Source: Luteimonas sp. S4-F44 (lineage in GTDB: Bacteria > Pseudomonadota > Gammaproteobacteria > Xanthomonadales > Xanthomonadaceae). Taken from it: DNA of 64,000 nucleotides. The notes below the pieces were generated by a model that made no database searches, had not been told where the DNA came from, and saw only the letters and a list, made by a program, of their open reading frames with translations. Positions 30,571-39,657 of the stretch are shown piece by piece. A program made the position numbers and the translations under genes. Numbering within the stretch: the first letter of the stretch is position 1; each line of letters begins with the position of its first letter. The DNA lies in contig NZ_CP093340.1 of the NCBI RefSeq assembly GCF_022637415.1, positions 868,001 to 932,000 of the forward strand, given 5' to 3'.

Positions 30571-32727
30571 TCAGAAGCGCCAGTCCAGGCTGATGGCGTA
30601 CTCGCGCGGTGCGCCGTAGTAGCTGACCGAGTACAGACTCTGGATGTACTTTTTGTCGCCGACGTTGTTGACGTTGGCGCGCAGCGTCAGGTCGGGGGCG
30701 ATATCCCAGGCGGCGAAAGCGTTGAACAGCGTGTAGCCGCCCTGTCGCACCGGTGCACTGGTCACGTAGCTCTCGAAGTTGGAGATGCGGCTCTGCCAGC
30801 GGCCACCCACGCCGAAGGAGAATGCCGGATTGCCGGGCAGGCGCGTGCTCAGCAGCAGGTTCGCGGTGCGACGCGGCACCCAGCGGTAGGTATCACGGCC
30901 ATCCTCGCCGTCCATCGACAGTTGGGTGTAGCCCAGCAGCAGGTCGCTGTGCTCGCCGAGCCGGCCGGATGCCTCGAACTCGAAGCCCTGCGAATCGATG
31001 TCCACCGGCCGCGAGTAGCCGTAAGCGTAGCCATCCATGAATCGCGTACCGACATAGGTGGCCAGGCCCGCCTGCTTGGCACTGAACCAGGCCAGCGTGG
31101 TCAGCAACCGCCGGTCCAGCCATTCGGCCTTGACCCCGAGCTCGTAGTTCGTGCCCTTGCTCGGATCGAAGTACTGGCGCTCGTAATCGACCTCGTCTTG
31201 GGGCTGGAAGATGTACGAGTAGTTGGCGTAGCCGGTGATGCGGTCAGTGAAATCGAAGGTGAGACCGGCATACGGCGCGAGATTGCGATCGGTGTTGTCC
31301 GAGGCGCCGCCGGCGTTGTCGGTCGTGTCGCGCTGGTACTGCGCCCAGTTGAAGCCGAGAACACTCTTGAAGCGGTCGGTGAAGGCGAGGCGGGTCGCGC
31401 CGAATACGCGGGTCATGCGCTGGTTCAACGTGGTGTAGACCGCGCGCTCGCCCCAGGTGGGTTCGCCGATCGCGTTGCCGGGGTAGGGGAAGCCGGGCAG
31501 TGCGCCGAACGCCGGTCCGGTGGTGTCGGTCGGGTGGTACCAGTCCATCCCGCGGCTTCTGGCTGCGCTCACGCCCAGCATCGCCTCCTGCTCGCGGCCG
31601 AACAGAGTGAACCGCCCGTTGAGGGTCAGATCGCCCAGATGCGCCTTGGTTTGGTACGGGCTCTTGTAGGCCCAGCCGTACAGCCCGGTGCCGGTCGCTG
31701 CATCGAGGCCGAACAGCGAGTAGCCCATGAACAGCTGGGCGTCGTGCTCGTAGAGCCGGTAGTTGTAGGAGACCTTCGCCTGCCAGTTGGTGCCCAACTG
31801 ATGGGTGTAGTCGACGAACCCGGTCTGGGTGGTCGAGTTCCAGTAGGTCCAGTCCTGCGTGGTCGAGGCGCTGCGGTCCCATTCGAGCTGGCGGCCCTGG
31901 GTATCGATGAAGCTCAGCGCGCCCCACATGTTGCCGCTGGTGTCGGCCTGCTGCCAGGCGTAGCCGACGGCCAGCGTGCCGTTCTCGCCGACCTGGCCGT
32001 CGACGACGCCGTAGAGGTAGCTGCGGTCGCTTTCGAAGTCGCGCAAGTAGGAATCGCTGTCCTCGCGCGCGGCGACGATCCGCCCGGCCCACGTCCCCTC
32101 CTCGGTGAGCGGTGTCGAGTAGTCGGCTTCGAGCCGGCGGCGGCCGTGCGAACCGAAAGTGACGCCGAGTTGCCCGCGGGTGTCATTGGTGGGCCGCTTG
32201 CGCACGTAGTTGATCGTGCCCGAGGCATTGCCCACGCCGGTCAGCAGACCATTGGCGCCGCGGATCACCTCCAGCTTCTCGAAGCCGAAGGCATCCATCG
32301 CGTTGGTGACCACGCCCCAGCCGTTCGGCAGGCCGACGCCGTCGATCTGGGTGTTCTTGATCTCGAAACCGCGCGCGAGGTACTGCGTCTGGTTGGTCGA
32401 GACCTTCTCCACCTGGATCCCGGTGGCCAGGCGCAAGGCATCGTCGAGGCTGTCGGCACCGAACTGCTGCATCTGGGTCTGATCCACCACGCTGATCGAC
32501 TGCGGGGTTTCCTTGATGTCCAGGTCGAGGTTGGTGGCACCGTTGCTGACGCGGCTGGCACGCTGGCCCACGACCAGCACCGCATCCAGTTCGCGCGCCT
32601 GCGGGCTCGTTGCGGTGGCGGGCAACGGCGTGCCGGTGTCGTCGGCAGTCTGTGCGAAAACCGGTGTCGCCAGCAGCGCGAGCGCGAGCGCGCTCGGCAT
32701 CGCGGCGCGGGTGGATGCGTTCTTCAT
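30571..32727 (-). CDS. TonB-dependent siderophore receptor
   Basis: A 718-residue outer-membrane receptor. The signal peptide ends at VFAQ. The N-terminal plug has KETPQSISVVDQTQMQQ, RGFEI and EVIRGANGLLTGVGNASGTI, the pattern of ferric-hydroxamate/catecholate receptors. A 22-strand barrel follows and the protein ends in the Phe-terminated strand ISLDWRF. No extended N-terminal signalling domain is visible, so no FecI/FecR-type control. Transcription may come from the 112-nt gap before it or continue from the MFS gene. The ATG is preceded by GGGGACAGG. Confidence 0.94.
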   Translation of the reverse strand: MKNASTRAAMPSALALALLATPVFAQTADDTGTPLPATATSPQARELDAVLVVGQRASRVSNGATNLDLDIKETPQSISVVDQTQMQQFGADSLDDALRLATGIQVEKVSTNQTQYLARGFEIKNTQIDGVGLPNGWGVVTNAMDAFGFEKLEVIRGANGLLTGVGNASGTINYVRKRPTNDTRGQLGVTFGSHGRRRLEADYSTPLTEEGTWAGRIVAAREDSDSYLRDFESDRSYLYGVVDGQVGENGTLAVGYAWQQADTSGNMWGALSFIDTQGRQLEWDRSASTTQDWTYWNSTTQTGFVDYTHQLGTNWQAKVSYNYRLYEHDAQLFMGYSLFGLDAATGTGLYGWAYKSPYQTKAHLGDLTLNGRFTLFGREQEAMLGVSAARSRGMDWYHPTDTTGPAFGALPGFPYPGNAIGEPTWGERAVYTTLNQRMTRVFGATRLAFTDRFKSVLGFNWAQYQRDTTDNAGGASDNTDRNLAPYAGLTFDFTDRITGYANYSYIFQPQDEVDYERQYFDPSKGTNYELGVKAEWLDRRLLTTLAWFSAKQAGLATYVGTRFMDGYAYGYSRPVDIDSQGFEFEASGRLGEHSDLLLGYTQLSMDGEDGRDTYRWVPRRTANLLLSTRLPGNPAFSFGVGGRWQSRISNFESYVTSAPVRQGGYTLFNAFAAWDIAPDLTLRANVNNVGDKKYIQSLYSVSYYGAPREYAISLDWRF

Positions 32728-32781
32728 GTCGACCTGTCCCCTTTCAGGATGTCGTGCGTCGGCGGCGTATCCGCGTCCTGT

Positions 32782-32791
32782 CACGATCGTG
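32782..32791. promoter_or_regulatory. Palindrome upstream of the TonB receptor gene
   Basis: CACGATCGTG, a perfect 10-bp palindrome, 55 nt upstream of the receptor ATG in the gap after the MFS gene. It could be an operator for the neighbouring AraC or Lrp regulator or for Fur; it does not match a full Fur box. Confidence 0.25.
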
Positions 32792-32839
32792 TGATAACGC
32801 AGGCGCCGCCCGGCCCGCTTGGCAGGTCAGCGCGGGCGC

Positions 32840-34147
32840 TTAGCCATTCGATGCCGACGCGGCGGCTTCGCTCGCGCCAATGTCGGCGCGCAGGTGCCGG
32901 GCCGCCATCACGAAGCCGAACACCGACAAGGCCGAGCCCGCGGTCGCGGCCAGCATCGCGTAGCGCAGCGAGTCCTCGCCCAGCGCCGGTCGCCACAGAT
33001 CGCTGGCCAGACCGACGAACTGCGGCCCCAGGCCAAGGCCGACGACGTTGTCGATCAGGATCAGGGTCGCCACCGCGGTGGCGCGGCTGCGCAGCGGCAC
33101 CAGCCGCTGGACGACCGCGATCGTCGGACCGATGAAGGCGGCGGTCAGCGACAGCGGCACGATCGCCGCAGCCAGCGCGATGCCGGTGTCCCGGGCCAGG
33201 AAGCAGATCGGCGCCAGCGGCAACGGCGCCAGGGCGGCCAGTGCCGGGATGTAGGCGTACCAGCGCTGGTCGCGGCGTCCCAGGCGGTCGGCGAAGTATC
33301 CGGCCGTGTACGTTGCCAGGCCGCCGCACACGCCCATGATCAGCGCCATGACGATGCCGATGTCGCGTGTCGACATGCCGTGGCTGCGATCGAGAAACAG
33401 CGGAAAGAAGCTGCCCAGGGCGTAGGCGGTGAAACACGTCGACGACGCGCCGAGCGCGGTGTAGCGAAACGCGCGACTGCGCCAGAGTTGCACCATCACC
33501 GTAGCGAAACCCGGTGCGTCCTGTTGCGCGGCGCGCGCCGGATCGTGCGCGCCGCGCTTGGGATCGCGGACGGTTGCCAGCAGCACCAGGGTCAGTGCGA
33601 GCCCAGGCAGACCGGCTGCGATGAAGGCGATGCGCCAGCCCCAGGCGTGGGCGATCGCGCCGCCGGCAGCGAAGGCGACCAGCACGCCGAGGTTGGCGCC
33701 GGTGGCGTACACCGCTTGGGCGCGGGCGCGCCGCTCCGGCGGATACAGATCGGTGATCATCGTCTGCGAGGCGGGGCCGGTGCCGGCTTCGCCCACGCCG
33801 GTCAGGACCCGCGCCACCGCCAGCTGCCAGAACTGCGCGACCAGGCCGCAGGCAATGGTCATCGCCGAGAACAGGGCCAGTGACGCGGCGATCAGCCGAC
33901 GTCGATTGACGCGGTCGGCGAGCAGCGCCAGCGGCAGCCCCATCGTGGCGTAGAACAACGCGAACGTCGGTCCCACCAGCAGACCCAGCACGGTGTCCGA
34001 CAGGTCGAACTCCGCTTTGACCTGTGGCAGCAGGATCGACAGGATCTGGCGATCGATGAAGTTGACCAGATAGATGGCGGTCAGTACGCCGAGGACCCAG
34101 CCGCGACTGCCGACGATCCGTTGCGGCGACGCGGGCAGGGCGCTCAT
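32840..34147 (-). CDS. MFS transporter (spinster-like)
   Basis: A 435-residue protein with 12 predicted membrane helices. The MFS motif between helices 2 and 3 reads PLALLADRVNRRR, and GVGEAGTGPASQ is typical of the spinster/DHA-like subgroup. The substrate is unknown. Its ATG overlaps the stop of the ArgE-like gene (ATGA), so the two are translationally coupled. The position next to a siderophore receptor and esterase suggests transport of a siderophore, its fragments or a related acid. Confidence 0.88.
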   Translation of the reverse strand: MSALPASPQRIVGSRGWVLGVLTAIYLVNFIDRQILSILLPQVKAEFDLSDTVLGLLVGPTFALFYATMGLPLALLADRVNRRRLIAASLALFSAMTIACGLVAQFWQLAVARVLTGVGEAGTGPASQTMITDLYPPERRARAQAVYATGANLGVLVAFAAGGAIAHAWGWRIAFIAAGLPGLALTLVLLATVRDPKRGAHDPARAAQQDAPGFATVMVQLWRSRAFRYTALGASSTCFTAYALGSFFPLFLDRSHGMSTRDIGIVMALIMGVCGGLATYTAGYFADRLGRRDQRWYAYIPALAALAPLPLAPICFLARDTGIALAAAIVPLSLTAAFIGPTIAVVQRLVPLRSRATAVATLILIDNVVGLGLGPQFVGLASDLWRPALGEDSLRYAMLAATAGSALSVFGFVMAARHLRADIGASEAAASASNG

Positions 34148-35316
34148 TCGCACAGCGCCTCGATCAGGCGATCCATGAATGCTTCCGCTGCGGCGAGCTG
34201 GTCGATCGCGATGTACTCGTCGGGCTGGTGGGCCTGTGCGATCCAGCCCGGCCCGCAGATCACCGTGGGCAGACCCGCGCGCTCGAACAGCCCCGCCTCG
34301 GCGACATAGGACGCGGCCTGGCGCGTGTCGCTGCCGGCCAGGCGGGCGATCAGTGCCCGTGCCGGTGCGTCGAGTGCGCCGGTCAACGGCGGCACGTCGG
34401 ACAGCACCTCGGTGGCAATGCCGCAGTCCTCGAAGCGGGCGCGGATATCGGCCCCCAGCTGCCGGGCCAGGACGTCGACCTCGTCGAAGACCCGGCGCGC
34501 CTCGTCCGGCGTGCCGGCGCGGATGTCCCACACGAACGTGCAGCGCCGGGCCAGGATGTTGGGCGCAGTACCACCTTCGACCAGGCCGATCGTGACTGTC
34601 GCATGCGCGGGCTCGAAGCCGGTGCACGTCGCCGGCGCAGTGGCCAGCCGCTCGGCGATCGCCACGATCCGGGCCATCAACTGCGCGGCCACCATGGTCG
34701 CGCTCACGCCCAGATGGGTCTGGCTCGAATGCGCTTCGTGGCCGAGCACGGTGGTCCGCAGTCCCATGATGCCCTTGTGGCGGTCCACCACCTGCATGCC
34801 GGTCGGTTCGCCGACGACGACCAGGCGCGGCCTGGGCACGTTGGCCATCAAGGCCTCGATCAGCGCGGGCGCGCCGAGCAGTCCGACCTCTTCGTCGTAG
34901 GACAGCGCGAAATGCACCGGACGTGTCAGCCGCGCGCCAAGCATGGCCGGCACGCGCGACAGACCGGCGGCGATGAACCCCTTCATGTCCGCAGCCCCAC
35001 GCCCGTGCAGGCGCCCGTCGCGCTCGGTCAGCGTCCACGGATCGCTGCGCCAGGACTGACCGTCGACCGGCACCGCGTCGGTATGTCCCGACAGCACGAC
35101 GCCGCCCGGTACGTGGGGTCCGATCGAGAACAGCAGGTTCGCCTTGCCGCCGCCGGCTGCCGGGATCCGTGTCGAGCGCACGCCCAGCGTTTCCAGCCAG
35201 TGCTCGATCGATTCGACCAGGGCGAGGTTGGAGTTGCGCGAGGTCGTGTCGAAGGCGACCAGATGGGCAAGCCAGTCGCGTGCGCTGGCGGGGAAGGCGG
35301 GAAGCGGAATGGTCAA
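34144..35316 (-). CDS. M20 deacylase, ArgE/acetylornithine deacetylase-like
   Basis: A 390-residue M20 metallopeptidase. Motifs: SGHTDAVPVDGQSW (first metal His), GRGAADMKGF (bridging Asp), SYDEEVGLLGA (catalytic Glu and ligand Glu), EPTGM, and the C-terminal HQPDEYI His. The start is set at TTG because homology begins there (LPAFPASARDWL) and no ATG is near; the frame is open a further 249 bases. Not linked to arginine genes; its neighbours point to hydrolysis of an N-acyl amino acid, possibly an N-acyl-ornithine derivative, though the true substrate is unproved. Confidence 0.83.
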   Translation of the reverse strand: MTIPLPAFPASARDWLAHLVAFDTTSRNSNLALVESIEHWLETLGVRSTRIPAAGGGKANLLFSIGPHVPGGVVLSGHTDAVPVDGQSWRSDPWTLTERDGRLHGRGAADMKGFIAAGLSRVPAMLGARLTRPVHFALSYDEEVGLLGAPALIEALMANVPRPRLVVVGEPTGMQVVDRHKGIMGLRTTVLGHEAHSSQTHLGVSATMVAAQLMARIVAIAERLATAPATCTGFEPAHATVTIGLVEGGTAPNILARRCTFVWDIRAGTPDEARRVFDEVDVLARQLGADIRARFEDCGIATEVLSDVPPLTGALDAPARALIARLAGSDTRQAASYVAEAGLFERAGLPTVICGPGWIAQAHQPDEYIAIDQLAAAEAFMDRLIEALCE

Positions 35317-35563
35317 GTCCTGGCCTGCTGCGGGAGCGAGCTCCGAGCCTAGCCGCGCGCCGGCGCCGTGGACATGCCGATCTTGCCCGCGGCTTATCCG
35401 AAACAGCCCGGACCGGCCCGGACGTCTTGCCCTCGCACGACGGGGCTGCATCAATGGTCGAGTTCGCCAGCATGCGAGGCGAGCGTTCTGGAACGGGGGC
35501 GGCGCAGTGGGTCGATCGACCACCGCCGGTGGCGAGTGCGGGATCAGCAGACAGGAGCGCGAC

Positions 35564-36493
35564 ATGGCGGGGATATGCAGGGTGGGTTGGCGCTACGGCG
35601 CGGCACTGCGAGGCGCGATGGTCGTCGTGGCGTTGTGCCTGTACAGCCTGCAGGCCTGGGCCCGCCCGGCACCCCGTGAGGCGGTGCGGCCGCAGGCGAC
35701 GGGCTACACAATGCCGGCGACCGAGGTTTGGGAGCTCGCCGCCCACAGCGGCGAGGTGTACCGGATTTTCGTGTCCTACCCCGCCGGCAAGGAGGACGAG
35801 TCGCCCGAGGACGGCTATCCGGTGCTGTACGTGCTCGATGGCAACGCCTACTTCGGCGCGTTCGCGCAGGCGCGCTGGGTGCAGGATGATCTGCCGGTCG
35901 GCAAGTCCATCGTCGTCGGCGTCGGCTATCCGGGCGACGCGGCCTGGGACGTGCGCCGGCTCAAGGACTTCACCGCGCCGTTGCTCGATCCGCCGCCGCG
36001 GCAATGGCGCGCGCTGGCGCAGTACGAAAGCGGCGCGCGCCGGCAGTTCCTGGACTTTCTGACCGGCAAACTGCGCGAGGAAATCGCCCGTCGCCATCGT
36101 GTCGATCCCGATCGCCAGTCCCTGTTCGGCCACTCGCTGGGCGGGCTGTTCGCGCTTTACGCGCTCTACGAACGGCCCGGCGCGTTCCACTCGATCGTCG
36201 CCGCCAGCCCGTCGATGGAATGGAATGCGCAGGGCATCCTCGAGGACGAGCGCGCGTTCACCGCGCGTCTGGCGAGCGGCGCGATTGCCGGCACCAGCCG
36301 CTTGATGGTCGTGGTCGGCGATCGCGACACCGACGACGATCCGGAGCCGGCCCGGGCACTCGTCGATCGGTTGGACCGACTGTCCGGCCAGGGCCTGCGC
36401 GTCCGCCTGCATCGCTACCCGGACGAGGTGCACGTCAGCGTGCCGGCTCGTGCGGTGACCGACGTCCTGCGGTTCGCGTTCGAGATCCGCTGA
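35564..36493 (+). CDS. Fes/IroE-like esterase (putative siderophore esterase)
   Basis: A 309-residue alpha/beta hydrolase of the esterase-D/Fes group (PF00756). The nucleophile elbow is GHSLGG (S191), an acid residue lies in VVGDRDTDD, and the C-terminal His is in DEVHVSV. An N-terminal hydrophobic segment (about residues 12-33, ending WARPAP) predicts export or a membrane anchor, as in IroE, which cleaves catecholate siderophore esters in the periplasm. It is divergent from the ArgE-MFS pair. AGGAG lies six bases before the ATG. Confidence 0.83.
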   Translation: MAGICRVGWRYGAALRGAMVVVALCLYSLQAWARPAPREAVRPQATGYTMPATEVWELAAHSGEVYRIFVSYPAGKEDESPEDGYPVLYVLDGNAYFGAFAQARWVQDDLPVGKSIVVGVGYPGDAAWDVRRLKDFTAPLLDPPPRQWRALAQYESGARRQFLDFLTGKLREEIARRHRVDPDRQSLFGHSLGGLFALYALYERPGAFHSIVAASPSMEWNAQGILEDERAFTARLASGAIAGTSRLMVVVGDRDTDDDPEPARALVDRLDRLSGQGLRVRLHRYPDEVHVSVPARAVTDVLRFAFEIR

Positions 36494-36686
36494 CACGCCG
36501 CGTCATCGGTCGGGTCGCGGGATCGTATGGCGCAACCGCGGCCTGTTCGGCCAAGTCGGAGAGCGGGATGGCGAAGCGCCGGCTCCGCGTTGCGCACAGC
36601 ATCGACGGCATGACCGCTCGCCGACGTCCCTCCCGCCGTGCCCGCACGCCATCGCCCGTGATCGCGCACCGCGTCGGTGACCGCCG

Positions 36687-38159
36687 GTGACCGCGCCGGT
36701 CCGGCCGGATGCCGCGCCCGGGCTGCAGCCGCGGCTCGGCTGGGACGCGCTGCTGGTGCTGGGCGTGGCCCAGATCCTGGGCGCCGGCGTGTACGTGTTG
36801 ATCGGCACTGCGGCGTCGCTGTACGCCGGACCGGCGGTGACGGTGTCGTTCCTGATCGCGGGTCTGGCCTGCCTGCTGGTCGGCCTGTGCTATGCCGAAC
36901 TGGCGTCCAGCGTGCCCGAGTCCGGATCGGCCTATAGCTACTGCAAGTCCACGATGGGCATCGGGCCGGCCTGGACCCTGGGCTGGTTACTGTTTCTGGA
37001 GTTCAGCGTGGCAGCGTCGCTGCTGGCGGTGGGGTTCTCCGGCTATCTGGCCAGTCTGCTGGTCGATCTGCGCATCGCGCTGCCGGCGGCGGTGTCCACG
37101 CCAGCGATCGTGCTGCAGCCCACGGGCGAGGGCGGATCGTTGGCGGTCAGCGGACACCTCAACCTGGTGGCCGCCGGCGCAGCGCTGGGCGCCGGTGCGG
37201 TCGTCGCGCTGGGGGTCAGTCGCTCGTCGCTCGCCAACGCCGTGCTCGTCGCGGTGAAGGTGCTGGTGCTGGTCGGTTTCATCGTCGCCGGCGCGACGGC
37301 GGTCGACCCGGCCAACTGGTCGCCGTTTCTGCCGCCCAACGAGGGGGGCTTCACCTATGGCTGGGAAGGCGTGGCGCGGGCCGCGGCGCTGCTGTTCTTC
37401 GCATTCCTGGGCTTTGAGACCGTCTCCACGGCGGCAGCCGAAACCCGCAATCCGCAGCGCGATGTGCCGATCGGCATCCTCGGTTCGCTGGCGATCTGCG
37501 CGACGCTGTATGTGGCCGCGGCGATCGTGTTGACCGGACTGGTGCCGTTCCGCGACCTCGATGTGCCCGATCCGATCGCGCTCGCGGTCGACCGCATCGG
37601 CTGGCCGCAGTTCGCGGTGGTGATCAAGATCGGCGCGCTTGCCGGATTGGCATCCGTCCTGCTGGCCAACGCCTTCGGGCATTCGCGGGTCTGCTACGCG
37701 ATGGCGCGCGACGGCCTGCTGCCTGACCTGTTCGCCCGCCTGCATCCCACCCGCAACAGCCCGTGGATCGCCAATCTGCTGCTCGCGACGCTGGCCGCGG
37801 TCAACGCCGCGCTGCTGCCGATCTCGGTGATGGCCGACCTGATCTCGTTCGGGGTCGCCTTCATGTTCGCGATCGTGGCGATCGCGCTGATCCGCATGCG
37901 CAGCCTGCCAATCGGGCGGCCCGGGCGCTTCCGGGTGCCGCTGGGCGGCGTGCGCATCGGCGGCATCTGGTTCGGCGTGGTGCCGGTCGCGGCGATCGTG
38001 CTGAGCTTCGCGATGACGCTGCCGGTGGCGTTGGACATCGCGCAGCAGGCCCGCGATGGCGACCTGCTGCCGATCGCCCTGCTGGGCGGCTACGCCGTGC
38101 TCGGCGCCTTGCTCTACCGCTTCTACGGCCGCGATCGCGCGTTGCGGCGCTCTGCCTGA
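36687..38159 (+). CDS. APC-superfamily amino-acid permease
   Basis: A 490-residue permease with about 12 membrane helices. The helix 1 motif GAGVYVLIGTAA and AELASSVPESGSAYSY are characteristic of the cationic amino acid transporter/APA type. FFAFLGFETVSTAAAETRNP is the conserved helix 6 region. The start is GTG, chosen because no ATG occurs before the first helix. The gene is followed after 24 nt by an amidase, suggesting uptake and breakdown of amides or peptides. Confidence 0.9.
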   Translation: MTAPVRPDAAPGLQPRLGWDALLVLGVAQILGAGVYVLIGTAASLYAGPAVTVSFLIAGLACLLVGLCYAELASSVPESGSAYSYCKSTMGIGPAWTLGWLLFLEFSVAASLLAVGFSGYLASLLVDLRIALPAAVSTPAIVLQPTGEGGSLAVSGHLNLVAAGAALGAGAVVALGVSRSSLANAVLVAVKVLVLVGFIVAGATAVDPANWSPFLPPNEGGFTYGWEGVARAAALLFFAFLGFETVSTAAAETRNPQRDVPIGILGSLAICATLYVAAAIVLTGLVPFRDLDVPDPIALAVDRIGWPQFAVVIKIGALAGLASVLLANAFGHSRVCYAMARDGLLPDLFARLHPTRNSPWIANLLLATLAAVNAALLPISVMADLISFGVAFMFAIVAIALIRMRSLPIGRPGRFRVPLGGVRIGGIWFGVVPVAAIVLSFAMTLPVALDIAQQARDGDLLPIALLGGYAVLGALLYRFYGRDRALRRSA

Positions 38160-38183
38160 CTTCCCTCGACACGACTTGCCTGC

Positions 38184-39623
38184 ATGCCTCATCACGACAC
38201 GCTGACCCGGTCCGATGCGTTCCGCATCGGACGCCTGGATGCCCACGACCAGGCCGCGCTGGTGCGGTCCGGCCAACTCGATGCCGCCGGCCTGATCGAC
38301 GCGGCGATCCTGCGCATCGAGGCGCTCGATCCTGCGTTGCAGGCCTTGAGTCATCGCGCGTTCGAGCCGGCCCGGCGTGAGGCGGCCGAACTGGACCGCG
38401 CACACACGCGCGCGCCGATGGCCGGTGTGCCGTGGCTGCCGAAGGATTCGCTGGACTATCCGGGCATGCCGACGCGTTCGGGGTCGCGCAGTCGCAGCGC
38501 CACACTGGTCGCGCACGGGCATCCGTATGTGCAGCGTCTGGTCGCGCAGGGCCTGGTTGCCGTCGGCAAGTCGGCGATGCCGGAGTTCGGCCTGCTCGCG
38601 TCGACCGAGCCGCTGCTCGGTCCGGTGACCCGCAACCCCTGGTCGCTGGCGCATTCGCCCGGCGGCTCGAGCGGCGGTGCGGCGGCCGCGGTCGCCGCCG
38701 GCCTGGTGCCGGTCGCGCACGGCAGCGACGGCGGCGGCTCGATCCGGTTGCCGTCCTCGTGCTGCGGCGTCGTCGGCCTCAAGCCCGGCCGCGACAGCAC
38801 CGTGCGTGTACGCGACCGCCATCTGGTCGAAGACCTGCTGGTGGCCGACGGTCTGCATGCGCGCAGCGTCCGCGATGTCGCCTGGGGCTTCGCTACGACC
38901 CATCCGCAGGTCGGGCGTCCGATGGTCCGTGCACCGTCGGCGCGCCGCCTGCGTATCGGCGTGATCGAGCAGGGCCTGCGCGGCGCGGCGCCGCACCCGG
39001 AGGTGCGCGACGCGGTCGCGCGTACGGCCACGCTGTGCGAGGCGCTGGGGCATCGTGTCGAACGCGTGCGCTGGCCGATCGACGGCGACGCCTTCCTGAC
39101 CGCATTCGAGGATCTGTGGTCGCACCTGGCCGCTGATGCCGTCGATGCAGCCACCGCGCTGATCGGTGGCCGCCGGCTGGAGGATGCGCTGGAGCCGTGG
39201 ACGCTGGCGCTGGGCGCGCGCGCCCGTGCACTGCCCACGCGCGCGCTCGAAGACGCGTACGCACAGATCGCCGGGTTGCCGCGCCAGCTGTCGGCCTTCT
39301 ACGCGACCCACGATGTCGTGCTGACGCCGGTGGTCAGCGCGCCGCCGCCGCCGATCGGCACATTCGCGCCCGAGTTGCCGACGGAGGCCCTGATGCAGAC
39401 GATGTTCGCGTGGATCGACTACACGCCGCTGCAGAACATGGCGGGTACGCCGGCGATCTCGCTGCCGCTGGGCATGTCTACCGACGGGCTGCCGATCGGT
39501 GCGATGTTCGCCGCCGATCGCGGCCAGGAGGATGTGCTGCTCGCACTGGCCTACGAACTCGAAGCCGCGGCGCCGTGGGCCGACCGCTGGCCCGCGCATT
39601 CGGTGGCTGCACCGGCCGCCTGA
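38184..39623 (+). CDS. Amidase-signature hydrolase
   Basis: A 479-residue amidase-signature enzyme with an intact Ser-cisSer-Lys triad: K87 (PWLPKDS), S162 (SPGGSSGG) and S186 (GSDGGGSIRLPSS). It hydrolyses amide bonds in the cytosol; there is no signal peptide. It is not GatA, since GatB/GatC are absent and the fold-specific substrate loops differ. It lies between an APC permease and the PaiB-hydrolase fusion, 34 nt from the latter, in one likely operon. Confidence 0.9.
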   Translation: MPHHDTLTRSDAFRIGRLDAHDQAALVRSGQLDAAGLIDAAILRIEALDPALQALSHRAFEPARREAAELDRAHTRAPMAGVPWLPKDSLDYPGMPTRSGSRSRSATLVAHGHPYVQRLVAQGLVAVGKSAMPEFGLLASTEPLLGPVTRNPWSLAHSPGGSSGGAAAAVAAGLVPVAHGSDGGGSIRLPSSCCGVVGLKPGRDSTVRVRDRHLVEDLLVADGLHARSVRDVAWGFATTHPQVGRPMVRAPSARRLRIGVIEQGLRGAAPHPEVRDAVARTATLCEALGHRVERVRWPIDGDAFLTAFEDLWSHLAADAVDAATALIGGRRLEDALEPWTLALGARARALPTRALEDAYAQIAGLPRQLSAFYATHDVVLTPVVSAPPPPIGTFAPELPTEALMQTMFAWIDYTPLQNMAGTPAISLPLGMSTDGLPIGAMFAADRGQEDVLLALAYELEAAAPWADRWPAHSVAAPAA

Positions 39624-39657
39624 CCGTCCTTGCTGATTTCCCCCCGACCAGGTTCGC

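Noticed and set aside
35511..35520. GTCGATCGAC palindrome before the Fes-like esterase as an operator
   Set aside because: Short GATC-centred palindromes are common in this high-GC sequence, and it does not match the palindrome before the receptor.
35317..35563. Extending the ArgE-like deacylase upstream to the ATG near 35565
   Set aside because: The added 83 residues are Arg/Pro-rich with no M20 similarity and would fill the divergent promoter region.
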